Made by a program: the position numbers and the translations under genes. Source: JAYTQQ01 sp043746635 (GTDB lineage Bacteria; Bdellovibrionota; Bdellovibrionia; Bdellovibrionales; JAMPXM01). Taken from it: a stretch of 17,020 nt of DNA. Of the stretch, positions 5,675 to 14,142 are shown in pieces. The notes under the pieces are model-generated. The model searched no databases, was not told the DNA's origin, and was given only the letters and a program-made list of their open reading frames with translations. The first letter of the stretch is position 1; the number at the start of each line of letters is the position of its first letter. The stretch covers positions 1-17,020 of the forward strand of contig JAYTQQ010000222.1 in NCBI GenBank assembly GCA_043746635.1. Direction: 5' to 3'.

Positions 5675-6667
5675 TTAAATTGAACCTGTAGAGACTCGGT
5701 TGCGGCCTGTTCGTTTTGCTACATACATCGCACTATCAGCCTTCGCAAAGAGCTCCTCCCAAGAGGTCATTTGCGGCTCTTTCGTCGCGACTCCCACCGA
5801 GATTGTGATCGGGAGTTTGATTCCTTCGTAGATGAAGGCATGATTTTCGATGGTGGCCCTTAGGCGTTCGCCGATTTCGGTGGCTTGTTCAATTGTGCTG
5901 CCGAAGAGGAGGACTACGAATTCTTCTCCGCCATATCTTGCTAAGATGTCATCGAGTCGAATGAGTTTTTTTTGGACCGTGCTAGCGAGTTCTCTTAGAA
6001 CGAAGTCACCTGCGGTGTGTAAGTATTTATCGTTGATACCCTTGAAGTGATCTATATCGAAAACTGCGATGCTGAGAGGCACTTTCAGGAGCTTCGCTCT
6101 CTTAAAGGATTCGAGACCTTTGAGATTGAGAGCACCTTTATTAAAGATTCCCGTGAGAGGATCTTTTTCACTACGGTTCTGGAGCGTTTCAATCGCGGCA
6201 GCTTCGAAGCTTCCGCTCTCGAGAAACTTAAATAAAACGTTACCAGTTTTTACTTGGTCGTTGTTTTTTAGTTTAATTGGCAGGAGTGATTGAATCGTAT
6301 CATCATTCACTTCTGTTCGATTGGTCGACTCAAGATCGAGAAGGTAAACGTCACCGTTCGTAACTGTGATTTTCGCGTGAGACTTACTCACACTCTTGTC
6401 GTCGACGAAGATAGTTGAAGTCATTGAGCGACCGATGATGATGTCTACTTGATCGAGTGGCCATCTTTTTCCGACGTAACCGGCAGGGCCCTCAATCATC
6501 ACTAGACTCGCAGGAGATTTCGCAAACTTATCACGCTTCTCATTGAAAGTTTTATTATTAACGAGGCGAGTTTTTTCTTCTGAAGAGTGCGTCTCTTCAT
6601 TGATATTATCGGTGATTTCCTCGAGAGAGTCTTCGCCATCATCATTCTGTTTCTTTTTTGGAACCAT
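5675..6667 (-). CDS. FHA-GGDEF diguanylate cyclase, DgcB-like
   Basis: A 330-residue cytoplasmic enzyme that should make c-di-GMP from two GTP. An acidic, flexible N-terminus (1-50) contains KTRLV with Thr33. An FHA phosphothreonine-binding domain covers about 55-148, with GR at 79-80, SKSH at 94-97 and STNRT at 115-118 region. The GGDEF domain runs from about 167 to the end: DPLTGIFN, the active site RYGGEEF (246-250 for GGEEF), and the product-inhibition site RLDD (237-240), exactly five residues upstream. The domain order equals that of Bdellovibrio DgcB, an FHA-GGDEF protein needed for prey invasion; whether this is its ortholog needs a tree. No Shine-Dalgarno site precedes the ATG, but TACAAT ends 6 bases before it. 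The gene follows the isomerase by 69 bases with its own promoter. Confidence 0.93.
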   Translation of the reverse strand: MVPKKKQNDDGEDSLEEITDNINEETHSSEEKTRLVNNKTFNEKRDKFAKSPASLVMIEGPAGYVGKRWPLDQVDIIIGRSMTSTIFVDDKSVSKSHAKITVTNGDVYLLDLESTNRTEVNDDTIQSLLPIKLKNNDQVKTGNVLFKFLESGSFEAAAIETLQNRSEKDPLTGIFNKGALNLKGLESFKRAKLLKVPLSIAVFDIDHFKGINDKYLHTAGDFVLRELASTVQKKLIRLDDILARYGGEEFVVLLFGSTIEQATEIGERLRATIENHAFIYEGIKLPITISVGVATKEPQMTSWEELFAKADSAMYVAKRTGRNRVSTGSI

Positions 6668-6673
6668 TTGGAT

Positions 6674-6702
6674 ATTGTACGAAGGACACGTCTCGAAAAC
6701 AA
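6674..6702 (-). promoter_or_regulatory. Promoter of the FHA-GGDEF gene, predicted leaderless
   Basis: On the minus strand TTGTTT (6697-6702) and TACAAT (6674-6679, five of six -10 bases) have the ideal 17-base spacer. Only six bases separate the -10 from the ATG at 6667, so the transcript should start at the start codon. Confidence 0.55.
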
Positions 6703-6736
6703 GAGTGACGAAGTATAGTTCTTTCTCCCTAGACTT

Positions 6737-7957
6737 CTATTTCTGAGAGAGAAGCTTCTTCGTAGCGATTTTTCCGGCTTCGACTCCTGGTTGGTTGTAA
6801 GCATCAATATTCATCACCTCGCCTAAAGTACCAATCACCAATTGAAACAGCATAAATAGCGCGCCAACGCTTGCTTCGTTGAGTTTCTCTACCTGGCAGG
6901 TTGTCGAGTAAACTTTGGCCTCAGCTAAGGATTCACGAATCGCAGTTGCCTGCGCAGTGTAAAGCTCGCCCATGGTTTTGTTATTCATCATTTCTTGGCC
7001 ACGAAATAAAGTGGTCTCAATTTTTGGACCTGAATTTTCGCTTTCATGACAGCGAAAAAAATAAATAAATTTATCGCGTTCGCCTTCCATGATTTGTTGC
7101 AAGATCGAATGCTGATCGGTCGAACCCTTACACGGGAGTGGCGTACTCGCACGCATTGCTTTTTGGCCCGTACGGTCATTTGATTTTGCGAGAGACTCCG
7201 CCCACAACTGCTGAAGCCAAAAACCAAAACTTAAAAGACGATCGCAATAACTCCAAAATAAAGTGACCCACTCGCCGCGTTCGAAACTCATCAGAGCTTG
7301 CGCAGAAAGTTCGGTGATCAGTTGATCTTGTTTCTTTGCCCAGTTCGCTCCCTCTTGAAATTTTTTGAGATCAAGACCAGCAATGGCAGCGGGCAAAAGG
7401 CCCACCGGAGTGAGGACCGAAAATCTTCCGCCCACATTTTTTGGAATTTCAAGCACCGGCACGTGAGATTTTTCTGCCCACTCCGTCAAAGGATTTTTCT
7501 CGAACTCTGAAACCACCGTCGAAACTTTCGCAAGGCCCGGCAACTTCTTCTGAACGAGTGCCTGTTCAACGAATTCTGCCTGAGTGAGAGTCTCGATGGT
7601 TTGCCCGCTTTTGGAAATCATCAAAAAATGGCAATGCTGCAAATCAAGACCGTCGAGCGTTTTAAAAAAACTATAGCTATCGACATTGTCAATAATCGAA
7701 ATCTTAATTTTCGGATCCGAAATTTCGAGTGCTTCAAAAATTGCGCGAATGCCAAGAGCACTTCCACCAATCCCAAGCACGACCACGTGACTAAATTTCT
7801 CACGGATCTCGTTCGCACGCGCCTGAATTTGATCAAGCCCCAAAGGAAGCTGCATAAATCCAAGATCGGATCGCAACCGCAAAGCCGCCAGCGCAGCCTG
7901 TGTTTTTTGAAGAGTTTCAGGCGAAGACTTAAGAATAGAAAAGTTGGTTTTAAGCAT
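6737..7957 (-). CDS. pgi: Glucose-6-phosphate isomerase
   Basis: A 406-residue enzyme interconverting glucose 6-phosphate and fructose 6-phosphate in glycolysis and gluconeogenesis. The sugar-isomerase fold is marked by VVLGIGGSALGIRAI, the phosphate-binding SKSGQTIETL, and the PGI signatures NVGGRFSVLTPVGLLPAA and DAYNQPGVEAGK. The catalytic neighbourhood includes GSTDQHS and ESLAKSNDRTGQK. It is much shorter than the approximately 550-residue E. coli enzyme and nearer the compact bacterial type of about 400-450 residues. The start at 7957 lacks a Shine-Dalgarno site (ATCCCC precedes ATG), while a promoter with correct spacing ends 6 bases upstream. It forms its own unit, with the FHA-GGDEF gene following at 69 bases and read from a separate promoter. 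Confidence 0.95.
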   Translation of the reverse strand: MLKTNFSILKSSPETLQKTQAALAALRLRSDLGFMQLPLGLDQIQARANEIREKFSHVVVLGIGGSALGIRAIFEALEISDPKIKISIIDNVDSYSFFKTLDGLDLQHCHFLMISKSGQTIETLTQAEFVEQALVQKKLPGLAKVSTVVSEFEKNPLTEWAEKSHVPVLEIPKNVGGRFSVLTPVGLLPAAIAGLDLKKFQEGANWAKKQDQLITELSAQALMSFERGEWVTLFWSYCDRLLSFGFWLQQLWAESLAKSNDRTGQKAMRASTPLPCKGSTDQHSILQQIMEGERDKFIYFFRCHESENSGPKIETTLFRGQEMMNNKTMGELYTAQATAIRESLAEAKVYSTTCQVEKLNEASVGALFMLFQLVIGTLGEVMNIDAYNQPGVEAGKIATKKLLSQK

Positions 7958-7963
7958 GGGGAT

Positions 7964-7992
7964 GATTTACACTTCTCACGCTGAGAGGTCAA
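7964..7992 (-). promoter_or_regulatory. Promoter of pgi, predicted leaderless
   Basis: TTGACC (7987-7992, five of six -35 bases) and TAAATC (7964-7969, three of six -10 bases) have a 17-base spacer on the minus strand. Six bases then lead to the ATG at 7957. The weak -10 is offset by the strong -35 and exact spacing. Confidence 0.5.
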
Positions 7993-8084
7993 TGCTTGGG
8001 CCCTCCGTCATTTGCGGTCAGGTCAGCCATCCATAGAGAACACATTCTTCAGAAGCCTCTGCCAATAAAAGCGAACGTCTACCG

Positions 8085-9191
8085 CTAGATGGCGACATCT
8101 TCTTCGATTCGATGGTAGCCCCGCCATTCTTTTAGGCGTCCGCGGGGCTTTTCGCCGTTCTCTGGGTATTCGATGAGCACGTAAGTGAGCTTTGTGATTT
8201 TCCCGAGAGAGGGAATATCGAGGGACGTAATATCTGTCCAGGTGCCGGTATTGAAATACTCTTTACCGGCCCACTGGCGGTATTGGTAAACATGGGTGTG
8301 GCCGAAAATTACGATGTGTACACGTTCATCGTTCAGGATGCGACGTGCGGATTCGCTCAAGTCCGGAAATACCGCGCTCTCAAGCATGACTTGCAGAATA
8401 CGCTTCAGAGGAAATTGCCGGCGAGCATCTTTTACGAGTGATGACGAAATAAAATACCCGATAAGACTAAACATGGATTTGATCGTAAAAAAAGTTTCGT
8501 TGTAGAAGCCCCAACGGATCATGGCCTGAAAGGGTCTGACCTTATCAATGTGGGGGTAAATTTTTTTTACTTTTAATACGAAGTCGACGAAGAAGTGTGA
8601 ACCGAACGGCAAATTGAGAATAGGTTCTGGAAGATTCTTTTTTAAAAAAAATCTTTTTGGATCAATTCGGTTAGCGGCTTCATGCATGTGGCCGTGTTCG
8701 ATGTGAACTCCATCAAAGAAGTACACGATATTCTTGAACCGAACAGGTTTGCCGATGACTTCATTCAAGTAGGCGCGAGTCGCTGGCCACAACATACATT
8801 GGTCGTGATTTCCGACGACGTATGCTATCGAATGTTTTTCTTGGCTCGCAAAACTTTTGAGTGCCGTAAATACTTCGGCATGGCCTTTAACAATATTTTT
8901 TAGTTTCTCGAGAGAGACACTTTCGGTGATGACAGTTAAATGATGGCCGCGATAATCAACTTGTAGAAAATTAAGAAAGTCTCCGTTGATAATGAGTTCA
9001 ACCTCATGATCGCGAAATTCGCCGCTGGTATAGTAAAGAAGAAATTCAGCGAGCTTATCTCCGAAGAAAAATTCTTCGAGAGAATTGGTTACTCCACCAT
9101 CAATTGTCCGGCCTAAACCTAAGTGAAGATCGCTAATAACAAGCTTGATCTTTTTGATAGTTGGTACGGGCGTGGTGGTGAGTTCATCCAT
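8085..9191 (-). CDS. Calcineurin-like metallophosphoesterase, LpxH-related
   Basis: A 368-residue phosphoesterase with all five metal-site motifs of the superfamily: SDLHLG (20-25), INGDFLNF (68-75), GNHD (127-130), EHGHMHE (165-171) and FGHTHV (296-301). The order and spacing best resemble LpxH, which removes UMP from UDP-2,3-diacylglucosamine during lipid A synthesis, but it is over 100 residues longer than E. coli LpxH (240). The fourth motif reads HGH where LpxH has HGD, and the extra length lies mainly between it and GHTH (about 172-290), a stretch with aromatic and hydrophobic segments that may contact membrane. It is third in a run behind the GGDEF gene (11 bases apart). A nucleotide or lipid phosphatase role is possible; the exact substrate cannot be given. 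Confidence 0.8.
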   Translation of the reverse strand: MDELTTTPVPTIKKIKLVISDLHLGLGRTIDGGVTNSLEEFFFGDKLAEFLLYYTSGEFRDHEVELIINGDFLNFLQVDYRGHHLTVITESVSLEKLKNIVKGHAEVFTALKSFASQEKHSIAYVVGNHDQCMLWPATRAYLNEVIGKPVRFKNIVYFFDGVHIEHGHMHEAANRIDPKRFFLKKNLPEPILNLPFGSHFFVDFVLKVKKIYPHIDKVRPFQAMIRWGFYNETFFTIKSMFSLIGYFISSSLVKDARRQFPLKRILQVMLESAVFPDLSESARRILNDERVHIVIFGHTHVYQYRQWAGKEYFNTGTWTDITSLDIPSLGKITKLTYVLIEYPENGEKPRGRLKEWRGYHRIEEDVAI

Positions 9192-9202
9192 GGTGTAATT
9201 CT

Positions 9203-10588
9203 TTAACTCGCTAAATAAACAATGTTGCGGCTCTTGTGCTTACCCTTGTACATAGCATCGTCTGCCATCTGAAGCAATTCCGCCGTGGTTTTTGCGTGCT
9301 CAGGATAAGTCGCGATGCCGATACTGACGGTCACCTTCACTTGAGAATCGCCAACTACGAAAACTGAATTTTCAGTCTTCTGGCGCAAACGCTCCGCAAC
9401 CAAAGTCGCTTCTTTTGAAGCGGCGTCTGATAAGACGATGACGTATTCGTCTCCGCCGTAGCGAAAAGCGAAGTCTGTTCCACGAATGCATTCTTTAATT
9501 AATTTTGAAATCTGTACGAGGACATTTGAACCAACCAAGTGGCCCTTCGTATCGTTGACGAGCTTGAAAAAATCGATATCGAGAAATAAAACAGAGAAAT
9601 GATGTCCGTGACGAACGGCCCGTTGCAGTTCCTGCTCCAAAATGATTGGTAAATATTTTTGATTATAGAGCTCAGTTAAATCATCACGAAAAGTCATGTG
9701 CTCGATTTGCTGATAAGCAAATGACTGTTCAAGATGATGCAAGAAACATTTGTAGTAATCACCGAATTCAGAATTCTCGTCGATGGTCTGCCATTTTTCT
9801 TGAGCAATAAGAATAAAATGTCCAAGATGAGTTCCGTGAACGGACAAAGGCGTAATGACGGTCCCGAGTTCTAAGACTTGTTCGATGGCGAGATCTTTTT
9901 CGACCTCTACGACATCCCATTTTTCGAATAATTTAAATAAACCTTCATGGGTAAAATCAGCATTCGAATGCCAGTTAGGAGCAAGTTCGATATCTTTAGG
10001 TTGAACATTCGGATGGCGGACTCGAATACGAGAATAGCGTCGGAGTTCATCTTTAAGGGCCCCGGGCTGAAACCAAAGAAGAGTCTGTACGCCGAATTCT
10101 TGTTTAAATAATTCAAATCCAACGTCGACGACATCTTTCAGTTTTTTTCTTCTGAGAGAATTTGAGAATACTTCAACCTGTTCAATACGAAATCGAATAT
10201 CAAAAAGTTCGCGATCTTTTTTGCAAAAATAAATCAAGTTTTGAATTTTTCTTAAGAACTCGAACTGTGAGGTGTTTGGATCCGCCCAGTCGTGATGCGG
10301 ATTCTTGAGCCATTTTTTTGGATTGAAAACCGCCTCTTCTACGACGTGAATAATCGGAATAGGGAAATCCGTATCAACCAGATCTGACAGTGCGGAAGCA
10401 AACTGCAGCGGAGAATTTGAAATTTGCAAAACGAGACTGAATCGCTTCTGCTGAATAAAACTTTGAGTCAAATTAATATTTTTAGAATCAAAATGCGTTT
10501 CGATTTCGTAGCCATGAGAAGCCAACCAAGACTTCAGTCTTTGGCTAACGTAAGATTGGTTTTCAAGAATGAGAATCTTTTCTTTCAT
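9203..10588 (-). CDS. GGDEF diguanylate cyclase with degenerate receiver and GAF-like region
   Basis: A 461-residue cytoplasmic protein. Residues 1-120 look like a response-regulator receiver (KILILENQSYVSQRLKSWL) but lack the acidic pair (EN follows the first strand) and the phospho-acceptor Asp (VLQIS in its place), so phosphorylation is unlikely. Residues about 140-290 resemble a GAF-type sensor, a weak assignment. The GGDEF domain follows, with DDLTELYN (302-309), the active site RYGGDEY (GGDEY at 378-382) and the inhibitory RGTD (369-372) five residues upstream, so it should make c-di-GMP under product control. Its ATG directly abuts the TAA of the upstream coiled-coil gene, implying coupled translation, and the phosphoesterase gene follows. 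Catalytic type is sure; the input signal is unknown. Confidence 0.9.
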   Translation of the reverse strand: MKEKILILENQSYVSQRLKSWLASHGYEIETHFDSKNINLTQSFIQQKRFSLVLQISNSPLQFASALSDLVDTDFPIPIIHVVEEAVFNPKKWLKNPHHDWADPNTSQFEFLRKIQNLIYFCKKDRELFDIRFRIEQVEVFSNSLRRKKLKDVVDVGFELFKQEFGVQTLLWFQPGALKDELRRYSRIRVRHPNVQPKDIELAPNWHSNADFTHEGLFKLFEKWDVVEVEKDLAIEQVLELGTVITPLSVHGTHLGHFILIAQEKWQTIDENSEFGDYYKCFLHHLEQSFAYQQIEHMTFRDDLTELYNQKYLPIILEQELQRAVRHGHHFSVLFLDIDFFKLVNDTKGHLVGSNVLVQISKLIKECIRGTDFAFRYGGDEYVIVLSDAASKEATLVAERLRQKTENSVFVVGDSQVKVTVSIGIATYPEHAKTTAELLQMADDAMYKGKHKSRNIVYLAS

Positions 10589-11812
10589 TTAATCCACTTT
10601 TTTAAGAGGGGCCTTTGTATCTTCGTCGCCCTCTAAAATTGTTAAAGCCATCCGTAAAGCCTTGACCACTCGTCGTATCGTTTCTTGTTTATCTTTATGC
10701 TGGCCGTAGAGTTCTTGAGTTCTCTCTTTCGAGAAATTTGCTTCGGTGTTCAACAAATCTACCTGGCGTTTCAGGTCGAGAATCATTTTATCTTTACCAT
10801 TCAGGATATCTTGATTCTCAACTTTCAAAATTTCTAGCCGATGCTCAAGTTCTCGTTCTCTTCGCCTGATTGAATCAAATTGAGAATTAAGGCGCTGCTC
10901 AAGTAGGTCGACCTTTTGCTTACGCACGTCGAGTTCTTTATCTTTATTTTGATTTTGTGCTTTGAGAACTTTTTTCTCTTCATCAAAAATAATTGCCGAC
11001 TCTTGGATTTTATTTTCGAAAGCTTCAGACTGCGATAAAAGTTCGTCGGCGCGACGTCGTAAAATCTCTCCGGCGGAGGAAAGTTGAGAGTTTTCTTGTC
11101 TTAGCCTTTCGAGCTCTTCTTCGAGCGATGAAATTCGGGTCTGCGCGATTCTTAAATTTTCAGACTGCTTCAAGACCGCTTCGGCCGGTGAAGAGACTCC
11201 AATTTGTACTTCAGGTTTAAACTTAATCCCCGAACTTGTAAAAGATCCACCACTCGCAACTTTGCTTTCAGTTTCGAAGCTGCGGCTTCTAGGCTTCTGG
11301 GCCAAACGAACGGTCAGCTCATTTGTATTGAGAGGCTGGTAAGTCTGCTTTTCTTCTTTTACTTCTAGTTCAATCGGCGCTCGCGACTGCGGAGGAGAAC
11401 TAAGTTTCACAGTTTTGTCAGACTGAAAATTTTTGTTCTTCAGAACTTGCGGAACCGGCGAAACTTTCTCAATCTTTTGGAGACTGAGAGCCTGAAATAC
11501 ATCAGACTCAGGATTTTCGTTTAGATCATAATTAAGTTTTACGATACTTTTTTCGGCGTCGAGTTTTTGAATAGCGCTGTTATATTCCTCGGCCTGCTCG
11601 TTGCCAAAATTGAGTTCAAGATCTAAATCTTCGTCAACCGGTGAAATACTTTTCGGAGGAGTAAGAGGCGCTAAAGCTTTTTGATAAGGCTGCGACAAAC
11701 GAAATATTTCGGTATCGCTAATATCAGACTCTTCTTGTTGGATCACATCCAACAAGAGATCTTTTATCTCATTTGCTTTTTGGCTTGACGCCGGTTTACT
11801 GCCTTTTGACAT
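10589..11812 (-). CDS. Coiled-coil protein, unknown, first gene of a c-di-GMP unit
   Basis: A 407-residue protein I cannot assign to a family. Residues 1-210 are polar and low-complexity, rich in Ser, Pro, Glu and Lys, and likely disordered, with scattered TVKL and TVRL threonine motifs (about 134 and 167). Residues about 213-385 form a long coiled coil, heavy in Glu, Leu, Arg and Gln (for example RISSLEEELERLRQENSQL), including LEQRLNS and KRQVDLLN repeats. No signal peptide, membrane helix or enzyme motif is visible. It ends immediately before the GGDEF gene (stop and start are adjacent), so the two are translated together and may interact; a scaffold or localisation role is inference. The start at 11812 has only a weak AAGAG site. 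Confidence 0.8.
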   Translation of the reverse strand: MSKGSKPASSQKANEIKDLLLDVIQQEESDISDTEIFRLSQPYQKALAPLTPPKSISPVDEDLDLELNFGNEQAEEYNSAIQKLDAEKSIVKLNYDLNENPESDVFQALSLQKIEKVSPVPQVLKNKNFQSDKTVKLSSPPQSRAPIELEVKEEKQTYQPLNTNELTVRLAQKPRSRSFETESKVASGGSFTSSGIKFKPEVQIGVSSPAEAVLKQSENLRIAQTRISSLEEELERLRQENSQLSSAGEILRRRADELLSQSEAFENKIQESAIIFDEEKKVLKAQNQNKDKELDVRKQKVDLLEQRLNSQFDSIRRRERELEHRLEILKVENQDILNGKDKMILDLKRQVDLLNTEANFSKERTQELYGQHKDKQETIRRVVKALRMALTILEGDEDTKAPLKKVD

Positions 11813-11968
11813 CCAATATCACTCTTTTAAAAGTGGAGTTCATCTTACTCATATATCGGAAATTCTTTGAAATTTATGAATGAGGGCATGCTAAAACGCC
11901 TCGATTTTTGTAAATAAATTTGAACTCGGACAGACCTTAGGCCCTAAAGCCTCGACCGGAGACGTGTC

Positions 11969-12871
11969 TTAACTAATGATCGCCTGGTATTGGTTTTGGC
12001 GTTTCTCGACGTCGGCCCAGTTGAGGTTGACCAGGGCGCCGATCCCCACTTTTTGAACCGTGAAGCTCGCCATGAGACTTCCTTGGATGCACGCTTGCTT
12101 GAGACTTGCGATATCAACGTGCTGATTACGTTTCGATAAAAATCCAAAAAAAGCACCCGCAAACGTATCGCCGGCTCCCGTTGGATCTGTCACTTCCGCA
12201 ATGGGAAATGCAGGCATAATATGAAGGGCATCTTTCGTACTCAAAACAAATCCGTATTCACCGCGTTTCACGACGACCGCGCGCGGACCCATGTTCAAAA
12301 TTTCGTGGGCGGCCGCAATGGCATTCGATTTATTTGTCAGGAGTTTTGATTCACCTTCATTGATAAGTAGAACATCAACGCGTGCCAAAACTTTTTTAAG
12401 GGCTTCAGGCTTTGACTGAATCCAAAAATTCATGGTGTCGCTTCCGACGAACTTTGGATTTTGAATTTGATCTAAAACTTGGAGCTGCAATTCAGGATCG
12501 ATGTTCGCCAAAAATACGAAAGGAGTATACTTATAATCTTCTGGTAATTCTGGATTAAAATGTTCGAACACATTGAGATCTGTCGCAAGCGTAATTGCTT
12601 CGCTCATGTCTGCTTTGTAAGCGCCAGACCAATGAAAAGTTTTGCCTGATTTTTTCTGAAGACCACGTGTGCAAACCGAACGATCTTTCAAAAGCTTGAG
12701 ATCGTCATCTGCGTAATCTTCGCCTACAACTCCAACGACGCGAACTTTCGTATACATAGAAGCCGCGAGTGAAAAATAATTAGCGGAGCCGCCTAAAGTG
12801 CGCTCGGTCTGAGTTTGCGGAGTCGAGATCGAATCATAAGCGAGACTACCGACAACTAATATTTCTGACAT
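11969..12871 (-). CDS. PfkB-family carbohydrate kinase, substrate unknown
   Basis: A 300-residue ribokinase-fold enzyme that would phosphorylate a sugar or nucleoside with ATP. The family signs are the N-terminal GGSANYFSLAAS (27-38), and the C-terminal signature DPTGAGDTFAGAFFG (229-243), where Asp235 is the expected catalytic base and GAGD forms the anion hole. Length is normal for the family. Nothing seen identifies the substrate, and it is not the heptose kinase, which lies at 14196-15197. ATG 12871 is supported by GGAG 8 bases upstream. It stands alone on the minus strand, 137 bases downstream of rlmN and preceded by a small hairpin, with 156 bases after it before the coiled-coil gene. 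Confidence 0.88.
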   Translation of the reverse strand: MSEILVVGSLAYDSISTPQTQTERTLGGSANYFSLAASMYTKVRVVGVVGEDYADDDLKLLKDRSVCTRGLQKKSGKTFHWSGAYKADMSEAITLATDLNVFEHFNPELPEDYKYTPFVFLANIDPELQLQVLDQIQNPKFVGSDTMNFWIQSKPEALKKVLARVDVLLINEGESKLLTNKSNAIAAAHEILNMGPRAVVVKRGEYGFVLSTKDALHIMPAFPIAEVTDPTGAGDTFAGAFFGFLSKRNQHVDIASLKQACIQGSLMASFTVQKVGIGALVNLNWADVEKRQNQYQAIIS

Positions 12872-12917
12872 GTAGAATTCTCCAGTTAGGAAGTACTTTG
12901 GAGTACGCGAGAAAATA

Positions 12918-12933
12918 CACCCATTTCTGGGCG
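12918..12933 (-). terminator. Weak terminator-like hairpin after rlmN
   Basis: On the minus strand CGCCCA-GAAA-TGGGTG forms a 6-bp stem (one G-T pair) with a GAAA tetraloop, followed by TATTTTC. It lies between rlmN and the sugar kinase. The short stem and broken T-run make it a weak candidate. Confidence 0.35.
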
Positions 12934-13008
12934 TTTGACAAATGAGAATTTAATTTTATGAAGAAAAAACTAATTTGAAATATGAGAAAGCGAATCAGAG
13001 GAGACGCT

Positions 13009-14136
13009 TTACACTCTGAGTGAACTACCCGCTCGGCTCTTGAAATCGTCTTGACCGAGCTTAAAAGTCTCGGGACGTCCTTCGTAGACAGACGTGAGCT
13101 GTCCACAGGCAGCGTAAATATCGCGCCCCATCGTTTTTCTCAAGAGAACATGTGCTCCTAAGCGAATCAGCTCGGCCTGAAAGCGCAAAACACTTTCACG
13201 CTCAGGTCTTTGAAAATCTGAACCGGGATGTTCATTGAACGGAATAATATTGATCTTGCATGGGATCCCACGAGTCAGCTGAAAAACCTCGCGAGCATTG
13301 TCTAAAGAGTCTGTTACGCCTTTAAGCAAAACGTATTCGAAAGTCACCTTGTCACCTGTCTCCGAACAATGCTCCTTGCAAGCTGCAAGCAGTTCGGTGA
13401 GAGGATATTTTTTATTGATCGGCATGACGTAGTCACGAATCTCTTCATTCGGAGCATTGAGACTCACGGCCAAACGAACGCCTGCCTGCGTAATCAGAGG
13501 CATGAGTGGCACGAGCCCGGAAGTCGAAACTGTGATCTTCTTTTTAGAAAGATTCACGCCCCACTCGCTCGTCAAAATATGGATCGAATCAAATACCGCC
13601 TCGGGATTATCGAGGGGCTCGCCCATTCCCATAAAAACGATATTGCTAATGCGTTTTCCCTCGGGCTGGAGGCTGTCATGAACGTGCATGAACTGACCCA
13701 CAATTTCAGAGGTCGACAGTCTGCGTTTGAGTTTTTGCTTGCCGGTAAAACAAAATTTGCAGGCCATGTTGCAGCCCACTTCTGAAGACACGCAAAGGGT
13801 GAGACGATTTTCCCCTGAAGGAATCAAAACCGTTTCGATCGTCATACCCTGACCAATATCGAATAAGTATTTACGAGTGCCGTCGAGACTTTTGAGTTCA
13901 CTGATTTTTTTCGGCAAAGCGAAATGAAACACGCCCTCAAGCTCTTCACGAAAATCTTTTGAGAGGTTCGACATCTCCGCAAAACTGCTGACGCGCTTTT
14001 CATAAACCCAACGAAAGATTTGTTGGGCTCGAAACTTTTCTTTGCCTTTGCCGGCGATCAAACTTTGAATTTGGGCGAGCGTCAGGTCATAGAAATTGTG
14101 TTCAGCAGTCGAAAGAAGACTTAAGTTTTCAAGCAT
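13009..14136 (-). CDS. rlmN: Dual-specificity 23S rRNA/tRNA adenine-C2 methyltransferase RlmN
   Basis: A 375-residue radical-SAM enzyme that methylates C2 of A2503 in 23S rRNA and A37 in some tRNAs. Visible features include the 4Fe-4S cluster motif CNMACKFC (Cys122, 126, 129), the SAM-binding GMGEPLDN, and the two mechanistic cysteines: Cys115 in TLCVSSEVGC and Cys344 in AACGQL, matching C118 and C355 of E. coli. The N-terminal recognition region (FRAQQIFRWVYEK) is present. The reading frame stays open back to 14235, but the start is placed at 14136 (MLENLS) because longer versions overlap hldA and lack family similarity. No Shine-Dalgarno site is seen; a TGnTATCAC element ends 6 bases before this ATG. 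Length is close to E. coli (384). Confidence 0.95.
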   Translation of the reverse strand: MLENLSLLSTAEHNFYDLTLAQIQSLIAGKGKEKFRAQQIFRWVYEKRVSSFAEMSNLSKDFREELEGVFHFALPKKISELKSLDGTRKYLFDIGQGMTIETVLIPSGENRLTLCVSSEVGCNMACKFCFTGKQKLKRRLSTSEIVGQFMHVHDSLQPEGKRISNIVFMGMGEPLDNPEAVFDSIHILTSEWGVNLSKKKITVSTSGLVPLMPLITQAGVRLAVSLNAPNEEIRDYVMPINKKYPLTELLAACKEHCSETGDKVTFEYVLLKGVTDSLDNAREVFQLTRGIPCKINIIPFNEHPGSDFQRPERESVLRFQAELIRLGAHVLLRKTMGRDIYAACGQLTSVYEGRPETFKLGQDDFKSRAGSSLRV

Positions 14137-14142
14137 GTGGGG

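Noticed and set aside
7601..7992. ORFs of over 120 residues on both strands within the pgi N-terminal region
   Set aside because: Lysine/arginine-rich shadow translations of pgi with no motifs.
13369..13785. 138-residue plus-strand ORF inside rlmN
   Set aside because: Antisense shadow of a firmly identified gene.
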